This document shows, piece after piece, positions 53,541 to 64,000 of a stretch of 64,000 nucleotides of DNA. The first letter of the stretch is position 1; each line of letters starts with the position of its first letter. Under the pieces are notes generated by a model. It did no database searches, was not told the DNA's origin, and saw only the letters and a program-made list of their open reading frames with translations. The stretch is from Eutreptiella sp. 'Long Island Sound 2002' (taxonomy: Eukaryota; Euglenozoa; Euglenophyceae; Eutreptiales; Eutreptiaceae), in assembly GCA_964036045.1 (NCBI GenBank), contig OZ038389.1, forward strand, positions 38,201,998 to 38,265,997, in the 5' to 3' direction. Position numbers and translations under genes: made by a program.

Positions 53541-55060
53541 TCACACTGAAGTGTTGGGGAACTGTGACCCGTGGAGTGAAGGTGAAGTGAGGTGGAGAGT
53601 GTCTGTCTTAGTGACTGTACGGCACGTAGCACCAGAGCGTTTTTTGTTTGGATGTTTGTTGATGGGGGCGGGTGATTTAATTATTGGGAAGGAGAGTTGA
53701 GTGGGGTGGTGGGCTGATGTGCTGTAGACGGAGACTGAGTTTTTCCAGGGGTCTTCAGTGGTGTCTGGCTGCAGAGTGTGCAGGTATGGTATGGGGCTAT
53801 TTCCGAGCCACTGTTGGACGTCTTGCAGTGCCGTTTTGAGGCGTTGGCGTCGTTTTTTCATGGCAGAGTAGAGGTGATTTCGGTGTTGAGTGTAGGTGAG
53901 TGCAGGTGGGGGTGAGCGGAGAAGGTTACTGAGAGAGTTAGGAATAAGTGTACGGATGAAGTTACGGCGGTCACCCAGTGTTGCGCTGGTCCACCAATCA
54001 GAAATGAGGTTGTTGAAAGGGGAAGGCCAGGCGTTGATGATGGCTTTGCGTAGGTGTGCAGTGGCTGTGCTTTCAGCTACCACTGTTATTGAGTCCAGAG
54101 GGTGTTTCTGGAGACATTTGGGGCACGGGTATTTATTAAGGATGTAGTGTGGCTGGTAACCAGTGCAACTGTACAGACAATCAACCCATTTGAAAAGGAA
54201 ACGGGAAAACCAGGAGGTATGAGAGTACAAATCTCTGCTCATGGAGAGGTGTATGTTATTGTGAGAGTGTGCAGGGAGTAGGTGTTTGAAAGATTTAAGG
54301 GATACTTTACCTGGGAGTGGTGTGCACTGGTGATAAATGAAGTAAGTGGAATTTGGTTGGTGTGATCCTGGGGGGTAGTTGATGTTATTGGAGGCCCATT
54401 TAGAGATGGCGTCAGAGTAGTCATTGCCTGGAAAGTCAGTGTGACCTTTAATTGAAGTAAAAATGATATGAAGAGGTGATGAGTCGAGAAAGGTCCAGAT
54501 GTGGGAGTACCAGAGGCAGAAAGGGTTGCTACTGGCAGTGAAGGGGTTAAACTTTGTCTGCTGGATGAGTTGTAGAGTGCTGCAGACACTCAAATTGTCT
54601 ATGGAAATAATTATGGGTTGGGGTAATGTGGGGAGAGAGCGCAGGAGTGTGGTGACGATGATGGCAAATATCTCTGCTGGGTATGAGCCTTTGATGGGGG
54701 ATGTGTTGCAGATGGTAATGGGAGGTGCGGTATTGTATGTGGCTGCAGAACCTGAAGGGCTGTCATTTTTTTGGTCGTGGTGTAGCATACAGTGGCTGTA
54801 GGATAGGTGAGAAGAGCCTGTCTGAGGTCGTGGCAACCCCAGAAGTGGAGGTGGTCCAGTTTTGGTGGAAGTATGTTGTGCACCAGAGTGAATTGGAGAA
54901 ATGAAGGCCTAAGATGAGAACTGCTGAAGGCATAGGGAAAGGAGGTAGTGTCCGGAGGACTTGCAGGATTGGTAGGGATAGCTATGGGTTTGGGATTGTT
55001 AGTGGTGTTGGTGGGGAGGCGGAATCTGTTGTTGTTAGTGATCTGGACAGTCATGTCGGG
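53541..55060 (-). pseudogene. LINE-gamma fragment: RNase H domain and C-terminus of an ORF2
   Basis: The frame 54836 to 53541 contains an RNase H pattern: YPAEIFAIIVT (Glu), IISIDNLSVCSTL (Asp), and SIKGHTDFPGNDYSDAISKW (His and Asp). A Cys/His motif (YPCPKCLQKHPLDS) lies ~90 residues later, as in many LINE C-termini. Upstream sequence (to about 55060) continues in a shifted frame. Codon choice is AT-richer than in LINE-alpha or LINE-beta, so it is a third, distinct LINE family. RT and endonuclease are missing. RNase H would remove RNA from the cDNA hybrid. Confidence 0.65.
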
Positions 55061-55299
55061 GAAAGTGGCTGTGGCTTTGTTTGAGTTGGGGTTATCCAGA
55101 GTGCCTAAGTACCAGATTGTGGTCCTTTTGAGATTCTGAGTGGTAGAGTAGGTGGGTGGATCAGTTGCAGTTTTCCCATGTTTGTAGGATATTTTCTAAC
55201 TATTTGTTCTTAAATCTGTAGTTATTGTGAGTTTCCTTTGTTGCTACACTATCTCCTTTGACTGAAGCCCTTCATGTTGTGGATTTGATCCTGTGGTCC
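55061..55299. other. Unassigned sequence
   Basis: A short stretch between the LINE-gamma fragment and the relic C-type element with no signal I can support. Confidence 0.4.
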
Positions 55300-56007
55300 C
55301 TTGCTTGCACTGTGGGTACGTATATTTCAGGTTGATTTCATCAAAATACATTTATTTGCAAAACCTGAACTACATCAAGAAGCAGCAGGAGCAAGCAGAG
55401 GCACAAACAAAACAATATCATCAAAGGAATCAACAGTGAAAGCCTGTTCTACCTTTCTGGTAGCAGAGATTTTCAGTCTTGGCTTACCTGCAACCCCGTG
55501 CAGTACAACCAGTACGTAGAGACTGACTCCACTGAAGGGCGAAAAAATATAATATGGACACCAAGGACACTGCCGAGACGACAGCGCCCTCAGGGGCACC
55601 AGCCAGGCCAGCGCCAGCGCCCAAACCTGCTGGTAAACCTGAACCTGAGGAGCCTGTACCTTCAATGCCCGTAAGTGGGCTGGGGGATGATTCCCCGGAG
55701 GGCTTGAAAGCTGCCTTCAGTGAACTGTCCGTTGGGGGACCGGAAGGCAAAGGGAAGGAGAAGGAGAAGCAAGCAGTAGACATGGGAGCCGAAGGGGTAG
55801 ATCCCGGAGATGGACACGAAACATCCGACGAGATGCCCTTCGATGACAAACCTTTTGAGAGCACGCTGAGCGCCTCAGATTACCCTGCAGTACCCTCTCC
55901 AACAACCACTACACTCCCAGCCACACATCCAGCTACATCCTCACCCACAACCCCACCACCTATGGCTGAGGGTCTAGGCCTTACTGGTATGCCTTACCCC
56001 ACTGTAT
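55300..56007 (+). mobile_element. Relic C-type element, 5' end (LTR end, PBS, start of gag)
   Basis: About 55375-55467 resembles the end of the family-C LTR (AGCAGCAGGAG, AGGCACAAACA) and closes with CTTTCTGGTAGCAGAG, an LTR end plus primer site. An open frame follows from ATG 55554. Similarity stops at about 56007, mid-gag, so the rest is deleted. Orientation is opposite to element C. Confidence 0.7.
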
Positions 56008-56009
56008 AA
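55554..56009 (+). pseudogene. Truncated C-type gag N-terminus (151 aa)
   Basis: MDTKDTAETTAPSGAPARPA matches the N-terminus of gag of element C (MDTRKED... APARPAPGEPG), and PPMAEGLGLTGMP matches PPMAEGTGFTGMPP. It ends at a stop right after the deletion point, so it is a fragment. It is useful because it confirms the gag start of element C. Confidence 0.75.
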
Positions 56010-56639
56010 TACTTTTGTTTGTGCCTTACTCGGTATCTTTCAACTTCTCCAAAACCCACAAAATCCACAAAGCGTCATTTTGCCTAAAGCCTTGGCTTTC
56101 CCAAATCTTCGAAATCATTGACGGGTTTCCTTGAGTCTCCCACTTTACCCAATGCTCACAAAACCTCTTGTTGACACTGGCACACTTGCACCGATCCGAC
56201 ACTGGATCACTGCTGTTCTTGGAACTCTTCAAGTTCTGCTTTCCATGGCGGCGTCAAGCCCTTGGTGATACTGCCCGGACTCGCCACCGGGACTGTACCT
56301 TGTTTGGCTTAGCGTTACATATCAGCTAAATACAAAGAAAGCAATGCATAGCGCAGTGCAACGTGACTCAACATAACATCATAACTTGGTACACGATCGT
56401 AACAACGAATAACAATCCTAATTCACCCCTTTATAATAGAAAATGCAGAAAACAGTCTGGAGATCCTACAGAATCCAATCACATCTCGATCTCTGCCACT
56501 CTGGCGATTACCGTTGCAACACGCCAAAGGCGCAGTCGCCGCCAGGGCCTGCTGCCCTGCCCTGGTGGCCCAGGCAAGCCTATTACACCCCCCTCCTAAG
56601 ACACGACAAGGAGTGTGGAGAGTCTGAAAAACAGGTAAA
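56010..56639. other. Unassigned sequence
   Basis: I find no gene here that I can defend. A 68-codon open frame on the minus strand (56232 to 56026) is unrecognised and may be chance. Confidence 0.4.
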
Positions 56640-57351
56640 AGTAAGAAACCGTCACAGCCATGTCTTTCTTGGAGGCATTGATCCAGGCCAAGCCCCCCTC
56701 AAAACCCTTTTGTTGATGCCAAGACTAACTTAAGTATTTTTTATCTCTCTTTTGAAGCTTAAAGTACCCTTTCTCAAAGTAACTAGGGTTATAACCCTAG
56801 CCCCCCATGAAGTTCACCCCTACCACTCCACTGAGCGGAGGTATCTTCCCTCATGGAGGTTATACCGAAATAAAATAGGCATTTCATGCTTTAGGCCTTC
56901 GAGGTTAAGCCTAGTGGTCCCCGACCCCAAGACCCCTATTCTCAACTGTTTCTCCCACTTATTGTTGTTCTACGTTTTAACTGTTTCTGAATTCAGTTGC
57001 TTGGCCAAGGCATATTCTGTGTCTGGCCTAACTCCTCCGCCCCATATTCCTAACCAACACCATTTCATCCAAAAAGAGTGCACATGAAGTGCTTGATGCT
57101 AACATGGAGGCTAGAGTCAGGCCAGCTTTCAGTTAAAATCATTTGTTTTATCCATTTGTGATTGAATCTTTGTACTTATGCCTCCTTTGCCTATCTGCAG
57201 CCCTTCTGTGATACACTGGATTTCAAAACTATTCAGTGATTCCATCCATATACTGTTCGTGCTCTACTTACTGCTTTGGTTTGGGTTTTCAACTTCAAAA
57301 CCTGCAGGATTTCATCAAAGTCATTAGGGCACTATTCAAGGAAATCTTTCC
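56640..57351 (+). repeat. Relic family-A LTR (plus strand)
   Basis: It starts AGTAAGAAACCGTCACAG and ends GGAAATCTTTCC, and matches the reverse complement of the element-A LTRs over ~710 bases at perhaps 85-90%. It contains the uninterrupted site TATCTGCAGCCC (about 57195) that element A hit in its own inverted copy. Confidence 0.85.
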
Positions 57352-57935
57352 AGTAGCAGAGGCAACCCTTGAGAACCTTTCGAACCGGCTCTGAGAAGTA
57401 CACAAGGCAAAACCAGAAACAAAATGTCCACACCATCAGTACAGATGTCTGCCAGGATGTGGCCAATTCGGGGTGTACAAGTTTAACCTGGCAACAGTGG
57501 GCCCATCTCAATGAGTGAGCCCAAGCTCAGAGCTGCATCTGGGTCTCAAGAAGATCCAGTACACAGAAGGGCGGAACAAGAAGCGCCCAGATGAACCACA
57601 GAGCCTTAGCAGCCCGTGGTGACAGCCTGCAGCATCTCCGCCGAAGAGTTGCTGCGTCTATCTCCCGTCTGTTTGCCCTGCTTCTTCTTCAACGGCTACT
57701 CCGGCTGGAGGACCTGAAGAACAAGGCGAAATTAGAAGGAGCATCAATGAATATATTCTCCACGAGGAGTACTACAAGTCCGTCACAGGCGAAGATGGAG
57801 AGGAACCACTAGACGCCTTGGGATCCGCACCGTACACGGACATGGGTTCCTACCCTTACTCCCGCCCACCTACGGACCTGGCTGACACAGTGTCCCTACC
57901 CAGGCAACCGAGAGGGCCAGCCCTCACTTTCTGAG
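57352..57935 (+). pseudogene. Relic A-type primer site and gag remnant
   Basis: AGTAGCAGAGGC follows the LTR as a mutated primer site. ATGTCCACACCATCAG (about 57425) begins a gag remnant full of stops whose pieces match the element-A gag N-terminus (GSQEDP; YSPRGVLQV region; ARRLGIR). Similarity ends at about 57935. Confidence 0.7.
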
Positions 57936-58198
57936 TGTGTATTTTTTTTCGATCGACCCTCAGAAATTTATTGATGGATCCACCAGCAGTCCAGGCTGTT
58001 CGGTGATTAACGAAAATCCTTGGCTGTTCAAGTTCTGGGCTGATCCCGTGAAGCCGTGGATTACCAACAAAGGTCCCAAAACCGCAATTTGGAGCCGAGG
58101 CAAGCGCAACAACCTTGCCGTCAATTTTTTTGCCCAGCGCAAAGCCGCAATCGTGAGCGCCGTCCTTTGCCTAGCTTCGCAACGCCGTTTTCTTGGCA
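57936..58198 (+). other. Probable LINE-beta leader
   Basis: This sequence lies between the relic gag and the first ATG of LINE-beta ORF1. An open frame crosses it but has no recognisable content, and the exact 5' end of the LINE cannot be set. Confidence 0.35.
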
Positions 58199-61100
58199 AT
58201 GTCGCAAGTTGGGCTCAAGGAACGTTCCGCAAAGGACAAGACCGAAAGCAAACAACTAAAGTCCGTGAAAAGTTTCATTGCTCGAACTCAGGCTAAAGTG
58301 GACGCCAAACTGACTCAAAGTCGGCTTCTCCCTACGCTTTCGCCCGCCAAACGCGAGAACGACCCATTTTACCCTTCACTCGACCTTTCCCCGTCACATG
58401 AAGAAGGCACGTCATCCAATGTCATTTCAGACGATGAACAACCCGACGATGTCGCAAAAGAACTCCTCCCACTCGCCGAGACAACGGCTCACACCGTCAA
58501 AGGAAAAGGAGCCCAAGAACCACAACATCAAATCCACGCGCCCGCTCCGCCAACCAACTCCGAGAAGGTGCAAGACTCCGTGCCCAAAGGCACGCACGAG
58601 AACACCGAAGCGCCCGCTCCGCCAACCAACTCCAAGAAGGTGCAAGACTCCGTGCCCAAAGGCACGCACGAGAACACCGAAGGAAGCCATCCACGTGACG
58701 CCGAAGAGTCGAAACAACGAGAAGAAAGTCGCTAAGACCCGTGTGGAGATTCGGCAATGAACAACAACGCCGCTCTCAACGACAACGCAAGGAGAACCGA
58801 TGAGGTTGAGCCCGACAACTCCCTCTTAACGCCACGTGAGGAGCAATCTACGCCAAGCGCTATTCCGTCTCCCGAAGGAACACACGAAAAGGCCGAAGAC
58901 GGGGAAGACCCTACTCCCGATGAAACGGATGGTAATTCCGGAAAACCCTTCTTCAACCCTTCCCTTGCCCCGGATGGTGTCTTTGCAAAATTCTTGGTTA
59001 AACATAAAGGTGAGATCAACACACACGATCAACAAGCACTATGGGGAGAAACACATGTCCATGAAACCTTAGGAGTTGATACAAATCAACTCGTGTTAGA
59101 GAAACACCACAAGCAAGTGATCTATGATCAAGTACACCCAACAATAGACCTTTGCGCGAGCGACGGGTGCACCTTTTTCCATGACATTGATTGCTCCGGC
59201 AACAATGCCTACTCCACAGTTGGACATGACAATTTTAGGTACCTCAAAGACGTCCTTCATCACCACCCAAAGTTCTACATTTTTCCACACCCACAAGATT
59301 ACTACAACTCAAAATACAAATACGGCAACACATGGACCGAGTGGGCCCATGCCATCAACGAAGCCTTGCAAGAAGCCTTTGATTCCGGTGTTGTGTACGA
59401 AGGCTCCTTCATTCTCCCGGGAATGGAATACAACCTTTCGGCGGAGACCCTCTATATGAACCCCTTGAACCCCGGCATGATCTCCCTTGCCCCGTGGGTG
59501 TGTGGAGTAGACCGGCTTTCGGATGCCAACACGTACAACCCATCACCTAATCCTGATGGCTCCGTGCGGCTCAACTTGCTTGACTCTCCACAATACCCAT
59601 ATTTTCACCTTCGCCTCTCCACCCGTCACAAGCACCACGCACACATCCGCTACGGCGACATCATGCACCCTCACACCTCCCTGCAATGGGCCATAAATAA
59701 GGTAGACGGCACCGTCCAAGTGGCCGCGGTGCGCACAACGCTACGATTCGAAGTTGCACGGCATTTGCTCCCGAACTTCACCGTCTCTTCTCCAAAAGAG
59801 CTTTCCAAAAAATCCAAGCGGGAACGAGGAGAGTATAGGCGGCGCCGTGGCAACGCCTGGGATTTTTTTGTCCTCGTCAACCGCCTTTTCCATTTCGAAA
59901 ACGACCACATCTCGGTCAACTCCAAAAATGCTTTCTTTCCGGAGGAACGCATACAGCCTCTACAATCATCCTCCGAAAATATGTTCCGCTTCGATTACAC
60001 CATACCAACCCCCCTCGCCGAGAAGCTTCTCTCCACCATCTTACAACACCCTTTGTGGACGCTCGGCAAAGTCTTTTGCATCCGTGGTTCCGATCTAGGG
60101 AAGGACAAAACTTTCAAAGTTGTACCTTCAAAAGCATACAAGCAGGCCACGCCGGACTTCAAACAAATTGACGTGTGGAAATCCCTCCTTACTAGCGAAG
60201 CCGCACGACGGTGCGGTATCCTAGGAGCCATTCCCAGAACACAACACGAATTTTACGTGTGCATGAACTATCACAACACCCCCCTGCTCCCCCAGCGAGA
60301 CTCCCTCACTTCCATGAGCTACATGCTCTTCCAAGAGAATAACCTGGTCACGTATCGGGGCACTACGGGAGCCATGATCTCTTGGGGAGGATACTCCTCT
60401 TGGCGCTCCAAACACCCGGGACACAAAGTGGACCTCTCTGCCTCTCCCCGAAAAATGCACAAAGATGCCCCTCCCCCACCCTCCCCGGTGAAGGCTTGCT
60501 TCAACCCCCTCCCTGAACCACCTGATCCAGAACTGGTAGAAGTACACGCCCCGTCATCCACGCCAGACGTTGATGTAATGTTCGGGGTCTCCCTGCTTGG
60601 GAAAATTTGGCACATTTCCTTGTTCAGCGCCCCCATGGCTAAGGTGCGAGTCTACCGAGTGAAATACGCGCATTACGAATCCGCGCTCCTTGCAGAAGGC
60701 TTCACTGTGTCCCAGCTCGTCTTTCACCCCGAGTGCCTCAACACGGCCGCGCGTGACAACCTTCTGGCTCCCGCCAACCCCCTAGTTTCGGAAGCCCAGG
60801 ATTTCCTATCACGAGTCATCGAGGCGGCGACTGCCTACGGCAGCGCGGAACAACTAAGTCTCGCGAGGGACAATTTCTTGTCCACAAGCAAGCCTCTCTC
60901 CCTCACAGAAAAGATCGCACAACTCCAGCTCCAAACGGGGAAAGTTTTCGACCCCGTCGCGGAAATAACAGGAGCCTTCATATCCAATGAGTTTTTCTCA
61001 GAAGAAGAGGAAGCCCTGGTGATGTCCTACAGTGCAGATGAAAATCACCAGTGGCTGTCCGAGGGGCACCGCACAATGCTTCATTTCGGATTCAGGTACA

Positions 61101-61604
61101 ATCCAGAATCAAAAGAAGTTGAACCTTTTGAACCGACCCCTCCTGAGTTTATTCAAGCGATTGGGCTACGGGCATTCTCTGCCTGCGCCCAGGTGCTGCC
61201 CTCCTCTGCCTTATGCCCCAATATGTGGTCAGTTGCTCGATACGAACCTGGCAGTGGCCTGAGGAGCCACGTAGACGTCCCTCAGCTAGGCCCTTATGTC
61301 CTGGATGGCTCCTTTGGGTCAGGTGCGGAAATGGTTTTCGAACCGCGTCCCCTCCCCGGATCCGCCCCTCTTTAAGAAAAGGCAAAAAGTCTTCCTACAG
61401 GGCCGCAGCCTCCTCCTAATCTTTGGGGAAGCCCGCGACAAATGGAAACACCAAATCCCAGCTCGCGACTATGACACAGTGGAGAAGCGGCGCATTCCCC
61501 GAGACTCCAGGGTATCCCTTGTCTTCCGTCACACTGGTGTAGGAACGGGCCTCCATACGACATCCTCAGAGCCCCCGGACCCAGAGCAACATGAGACGAA
61601 TTAA
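58199..61604 (+). pseudogene. LINE-beta ORF1 with C-terminal AlkB-like 2OG-Fe(II) dioxygenase
   Basis: ATG at 58199 opens a charged N-terminal region with two copies of a 72-bp repeat (PAPPTNS-KVQDSVPKGTH, 58548-58690). TAA at 58733-58735 follows; the same frame reopens with ATG 58757 for 872 codons. About residues 735-872 of that frame match ALKBH8-type AlkB: GAFISNEFFSEEEEALV, HFGFRYNP, VARYEPGSGLRSHVDVPQLG with the Fe ligands His838/Asp840, and MVFEP. A frameshift near 61340-61372 moves the rest, KVFLQGRSLLLIFGEARDKW, then KHQI (third ligand, CAC 61449-61451) and RVSLVFR (2-oxoglutarate Arg), to another frame. AlkB enzymes demethylate RNA or DNA bases; here the substrate is unknown. The ~700 central residues are unrecognised. 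Confidence 0.8.
58548..58690 (+). repeat. Two 72-bp in-frame repeats in ORF1
   Basis: GCGCCCGCTCCGCCAACCAA recurs 72 bases on, the two units differing at very few positions. The period is a multiple of three, so the frame is kept and the peptide unit APAPPTNS(E/K)KVQDSVPKG is simply duplicated. Confidence 0.85.
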
Positions 61605-61931
61605 GGAACCTACACTCGGTGTCAGCCTTCTGTGCACACGAGACGTGGTCTTCGCTTTAAGACCCCAGATACCCTCCATCACCATTATTGCATCTTCTCA
61701 GGCATGGCAAGGCCATCGCTCTACCACTCCCCTTGTACGTAACATGAATTCCTTAACCCCTGTGACCGCCAGGTATGCCCTGACCGGGCTGATCTGTGCT
61801 CACTGTGTACCAGACCACAAAGTGCTGTGGTCCCCCCTGTGGGAAGCTCTGATGAGTATACCGAATGCTACCCGTCCCCATATTCTTTCTGCCCCTCTTC
61901 CACCCGTCAGTGCCACCGCAGTAGTAGTAAC

Positions 61932-64000
61932 ATGAGACGGTGTCAAGAGGTCCTCGCCCGCGTGGGCGTGCACGGTGCCTCCCTCACCGCCACCGTCTCT
62001 CGCATCGCGGAGATTCTCCCTGTGGAGCAAGCACACATCAATCCGAGAATATTGGTCCCAGACACAAGTATCTCCACAGACCTGGCTATACACCCCTCTC
62101 TTCGCACTGCCTGTGACAGGGCCTTACGCCACTCGCCCAAAGCATACGCACAAGCACTTCACTCTCGGATTTCTGCACTGGAACAGTGCGAACCCGGCCC
62201 CTCAATACAGAATGAGGACCCTGCCCACATACCAACGCTTCTGACACCGGACTCCCCACTGGGTGCCCACTATTCCTCCATTCGGATACCCTCCTTCCCC
62301 CCTCCCCCCCAAGTGCACAAGCCCTTCAAACCTAAACGCTTGCGCCGCCCCCCCCCTTCTCTTCCCTCCGTCCCGGCCATCCGTGTCGTGTCTTTCAACA
62401 CGGCAAAGAGCCAGAACACACCCGCGGCAATCTTGCACTTCCTAAACGAGGGGTATGACATTATACTCCTTCAGGAGCTCAACTCTCCCCCTCTCCTCCC
62501 ACAGCGGTACGCCTTCGGCAATGACCGCGCTAAGGTCTTCTCAAATGTCTGCGGCCACAGACACGGGGTGTCGGTACATGCAGGCCCGCGCATCGCGAGA
62601 TATACCAGCTGTGTCCCGCCCAGAGACAGCGACGGCCTTATATGTGGTGCCAAAATATCCCTACCGGAGGCAACTCCCTTACACGTCTTCTCAGTTTACT
62701 CCCCCCCGGTGCGCACGGGGACCCCAGCTCCGTACCGCGACACCATACAGCGAGTTCTTGCTTCTTATTTCAACGATCATCCCAATCACATCCTGGGGGG
62801 TGATTTTAACTGCGTTCTGGATCCCGAACTTGACCAGCACAGCTTGGTCGATCTTCATGAATGGCACTGGCTCACGGGGGAAGTGGAGTACCTCCCATCT
62901 AGGTTGGTGGACACTTTCAGGTCAGAGCACCCCTCCCTCAGGCAGTACACCCGCTACGCAAGCGACCGCTGGGACAGCGAAGCAAGGCTGGATTACATCT
63001 TTGCGTCCCCTCGCCTAGTGTCGCACTTTCCCCCTCTGGATGCGTCGGTCCTCACGGACTACACCATCTCTGACCACCACCCAGTGGTTGCCGTCTTCCA
63101 CTGCCCCTCCTCGATCCTTCTGTCTCAGCCCCCACTCCCCCCTTGCATTTTTCGGAAGCTTTCTAGTGACGAAAAGCAACAATTCTCCAACAGCATAAGG
63201 CTCATCTCCGACTGGTGCCGGGACCTCCGGGACGCCCCTGCCAGGGCCCCATTGGAAGAGGTCATCGCCGCCACTGATTCTCTCCATATGCAGGTTGGGT
63301 CTACGTACCACAAAATCACGCGTCCGAAGCCGCAGCGCAAGGACCAAGAGGGCAACGGCAAGCTCAGGAAATTCTTACGCTCACCCCCGCCTCCTTCTTC
63401 CCCAGCGTTTCCCGAGCACATTGCGGAAGTTCAGTCCGTGGTAAACACCCTACGGTCCTCGGACGAAACCAAAGCGAAGAAAAAGCTTCACAGTAGTCTG
63501 GTCCGAGGGGTCCAGATGAAAACCACAGTTGCTCGCACCCTCTGCCCTAAAGACCTAGAGCCTCTCGTAGTCAGAGATCCAGCCACCAAAGAGCTCCTGA
63601 GTGACCCGGCGGATGTAGCTAAAGTTTTTGGGGACACCCTGCTTAATCTTGGAGGGCATCCAGATTACGCCCCCCCCCAGGACTTCATCGACGAGGTCCT
63701 GTCCCACTCCCCCACATGCCCCGTTTCTGCCAAGAACGACCACATACCTCCTGTGACCTGGCAGGAGTTCCAGACCCACTTAAAGCACAGTAAGCCATTA
63801 AAAGCCGGGGGGCCGGACAAAACAAACAACTACATCCTGGCCCTCTGTCCGGAACCCATTCAACGTTTTTTCCACTCCATTTTAAACCGCTTCCTCCACT
63901 CGCCGCTGCCACCGCACTGGCTATGCGCAAAAATATGTTTGCTTTATAAAAAAGGCGACCCTTCCTCCCCTTCAAACTACCGCCCTATTGCCCTCTTAAA
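61932..64000 (+). CDS. LINE-beta ORF2: endonuclease and start of reverse transcriptase (partial)
   Basis: ATG at 61932 begins a frame (MRRCQEVLARVGVHG...) open to the end of the window, ~690 codons; the same frame is open upstream to a TAA near 61737 and there encodes a Cys-rich stretch (CDRQVCPDRADLCSLC), so the true start may be earlier. The endonuclease begins about residue 150: RVVSFNTAKS, IILLQELNS, ILGGDFNC, RLDYIFASPR, ISDHHPVVAVF, which are the standard catalytic positions. The RT entry follows near the edge: HSKPLKAGGPDKTNNYI, LPPHWLCAKICLLYKKG, then NYRPIALL. It nicks the target and copies LINE RNA. No lesion is seen in the visible part. Confidence 0.88.
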   Translation, partial: MRRCQEVLARVGVHGASLTATVSRIAEILPVEQAHINPRILVPDTSISTDLAIHPSLRTACDRALRHSPKAYAQALHSRISALEQCEPGPSIQNEDPAHIPTLLTPDSPLGAHYSSIRIPSFPPPPQVHKPFKPKRLRRPPPSLPSVPAIRVVSFNTAKSQNTPAAILHFLNEGYDIILLQELNSPPLLPQRYAFGNDRAKVFSNVCGHRHGVSVHAGPRIARYTSCVPPRDSDGLICGAKISLPEATPLHVFSVYSPPVRTGTPAPYRDTIQRVLASYFNDHPNHILGGDFNCVLDPELDQHSLVDLHEWHWLTGEVEYLPSRLVDTFRSEHPSLRQYTRYASDRWDSEARLDYIFASPRLVSHFPPLDASVLTDYTISDHHPVVAVFHCPSSILLSQPPLPPCIFRKLSSDEKQQFSNSIRLISDWCRDLRDAPARAPLEEVIAATDSLHMQVGSTYHKITRPKPQRKDQEGNGKLRKFLRSPPPPSSPAFPEHIAEVQSVVNTLRSSDETKAKKKLHSSLVRGVQMKTTVARTLCPKDLEPLVVRDPATKELLSDPADVAKVFGDTLLNLGGHPDYAPPQDFIDEVLSHSPTCPVSAKNDHIPPVTWQEFQTHLKHSKPLKAGGPDKTNNYILALCPEPIQRFFHSILNRFLHSPLPPHWLCAKICLLYKKGDPSSPSNYRPIALL

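Larger units (their letters stand above)
57936..64000 (+). mobile_element. LINE-beta, non-LTR retrotransposon with AlkB-like domain (3' end outside window)
   Basis: On the plus strand there is a two-ORF layout: ORF1 (58199-61604) ending in an AlkB-type dioxygenase, and ORF2 (from 61932) with an endonuclease followed by the beginning of an RT. It differs from LINE-alpha in codon use, ORF1 content and absence of the 212-bp monomers. ORF1 has one early stop and one late frameshift; ORF2 is open to the window edge. Confidence 0.85.

Overview
This window looks like nuclear DNA of a eukaryote with a large, repeat-filled genome. The evidence is non-LTR retrotransposons (LINEs), chromodomain-bearing Ty3/gypsy LTR retrotransposons, relic LTRs, GC-rich satellites and poly(A)-bearing retrocopies; there are no bacterial-type operons. 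I cannot name the species. An alga or other protist would fit the GC-rich LINEs and nested chromoviruses, but that is a weak inference. No host gene can be defended; nearly all coding sequence belongs to mobile elements, most of it broken by stops or frameshifts.

Layout. 1-9785: LINE-alpha (minus), with ORF2 (endonuclease-RT, running off the window), ORF1 (CCCH and C2H2 zinc fingers) and an upstream array of ~212-bp GC-rich monomers. 11176-28301: chromovirus A (minus), TSD GCAGC, inserted into an inverted copy of its own LTR (10905-11175 plus 28307-28456). Its RT gene is split by a 5.9-kb LINE-derived insertion (17503-23384) flanked by a 101-bp direct repeat; this insertion holds ten 212-bp monomers, a 1,695-base stretch with no adenine at all, and a poly(A)-tailed transcript-like end. 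29595-42380: chromovirus B (minus), TSD CTAT, inserted into a relic LTR of family C. B carries gag, PR-RT-RH-IN-chromodomain, an unrecognised third ORF, and near its 3' LTR a tandemly duplicated 1,170-bp antisense module. 43374-53375: chromovirus C (minus), TSD AAAC, inserted into a 224-bp tandem duplication. 53541-55060: fragment of an RNase H-bearing LINE (minus). 55300-56007 and 56640-57935: plus-strand 5' ends of relic C- and A-type elements. 58199-64000: LINE-beta (plus), whose first ORF ends in an AlkB-like dioxygenase domain and whose second ORF (endonuclease-RT) runs off the window.

How the parts relate. Families A and C share an architecture: LTRs with AG...CT ends, an iMet-type primer site, gag and protease in one frame separated by a stop codon, a Dam-methylase-like domain between protease and RT, an RT with HIDD instead of YxDD, and a terminal chromodomain. 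B is a more standard chromovirus (YIDD, TG...CA LTRs, +1 gag/pol shift). The nesting gives an order of events: relic LTRs first, then A, B and C on top, then the LINE chimera inside A. The most novel points are the AlkB domain in a LINE, the Dam-like domain in chromoviruses, the adenine-free tract and the chimeric retrocopy.
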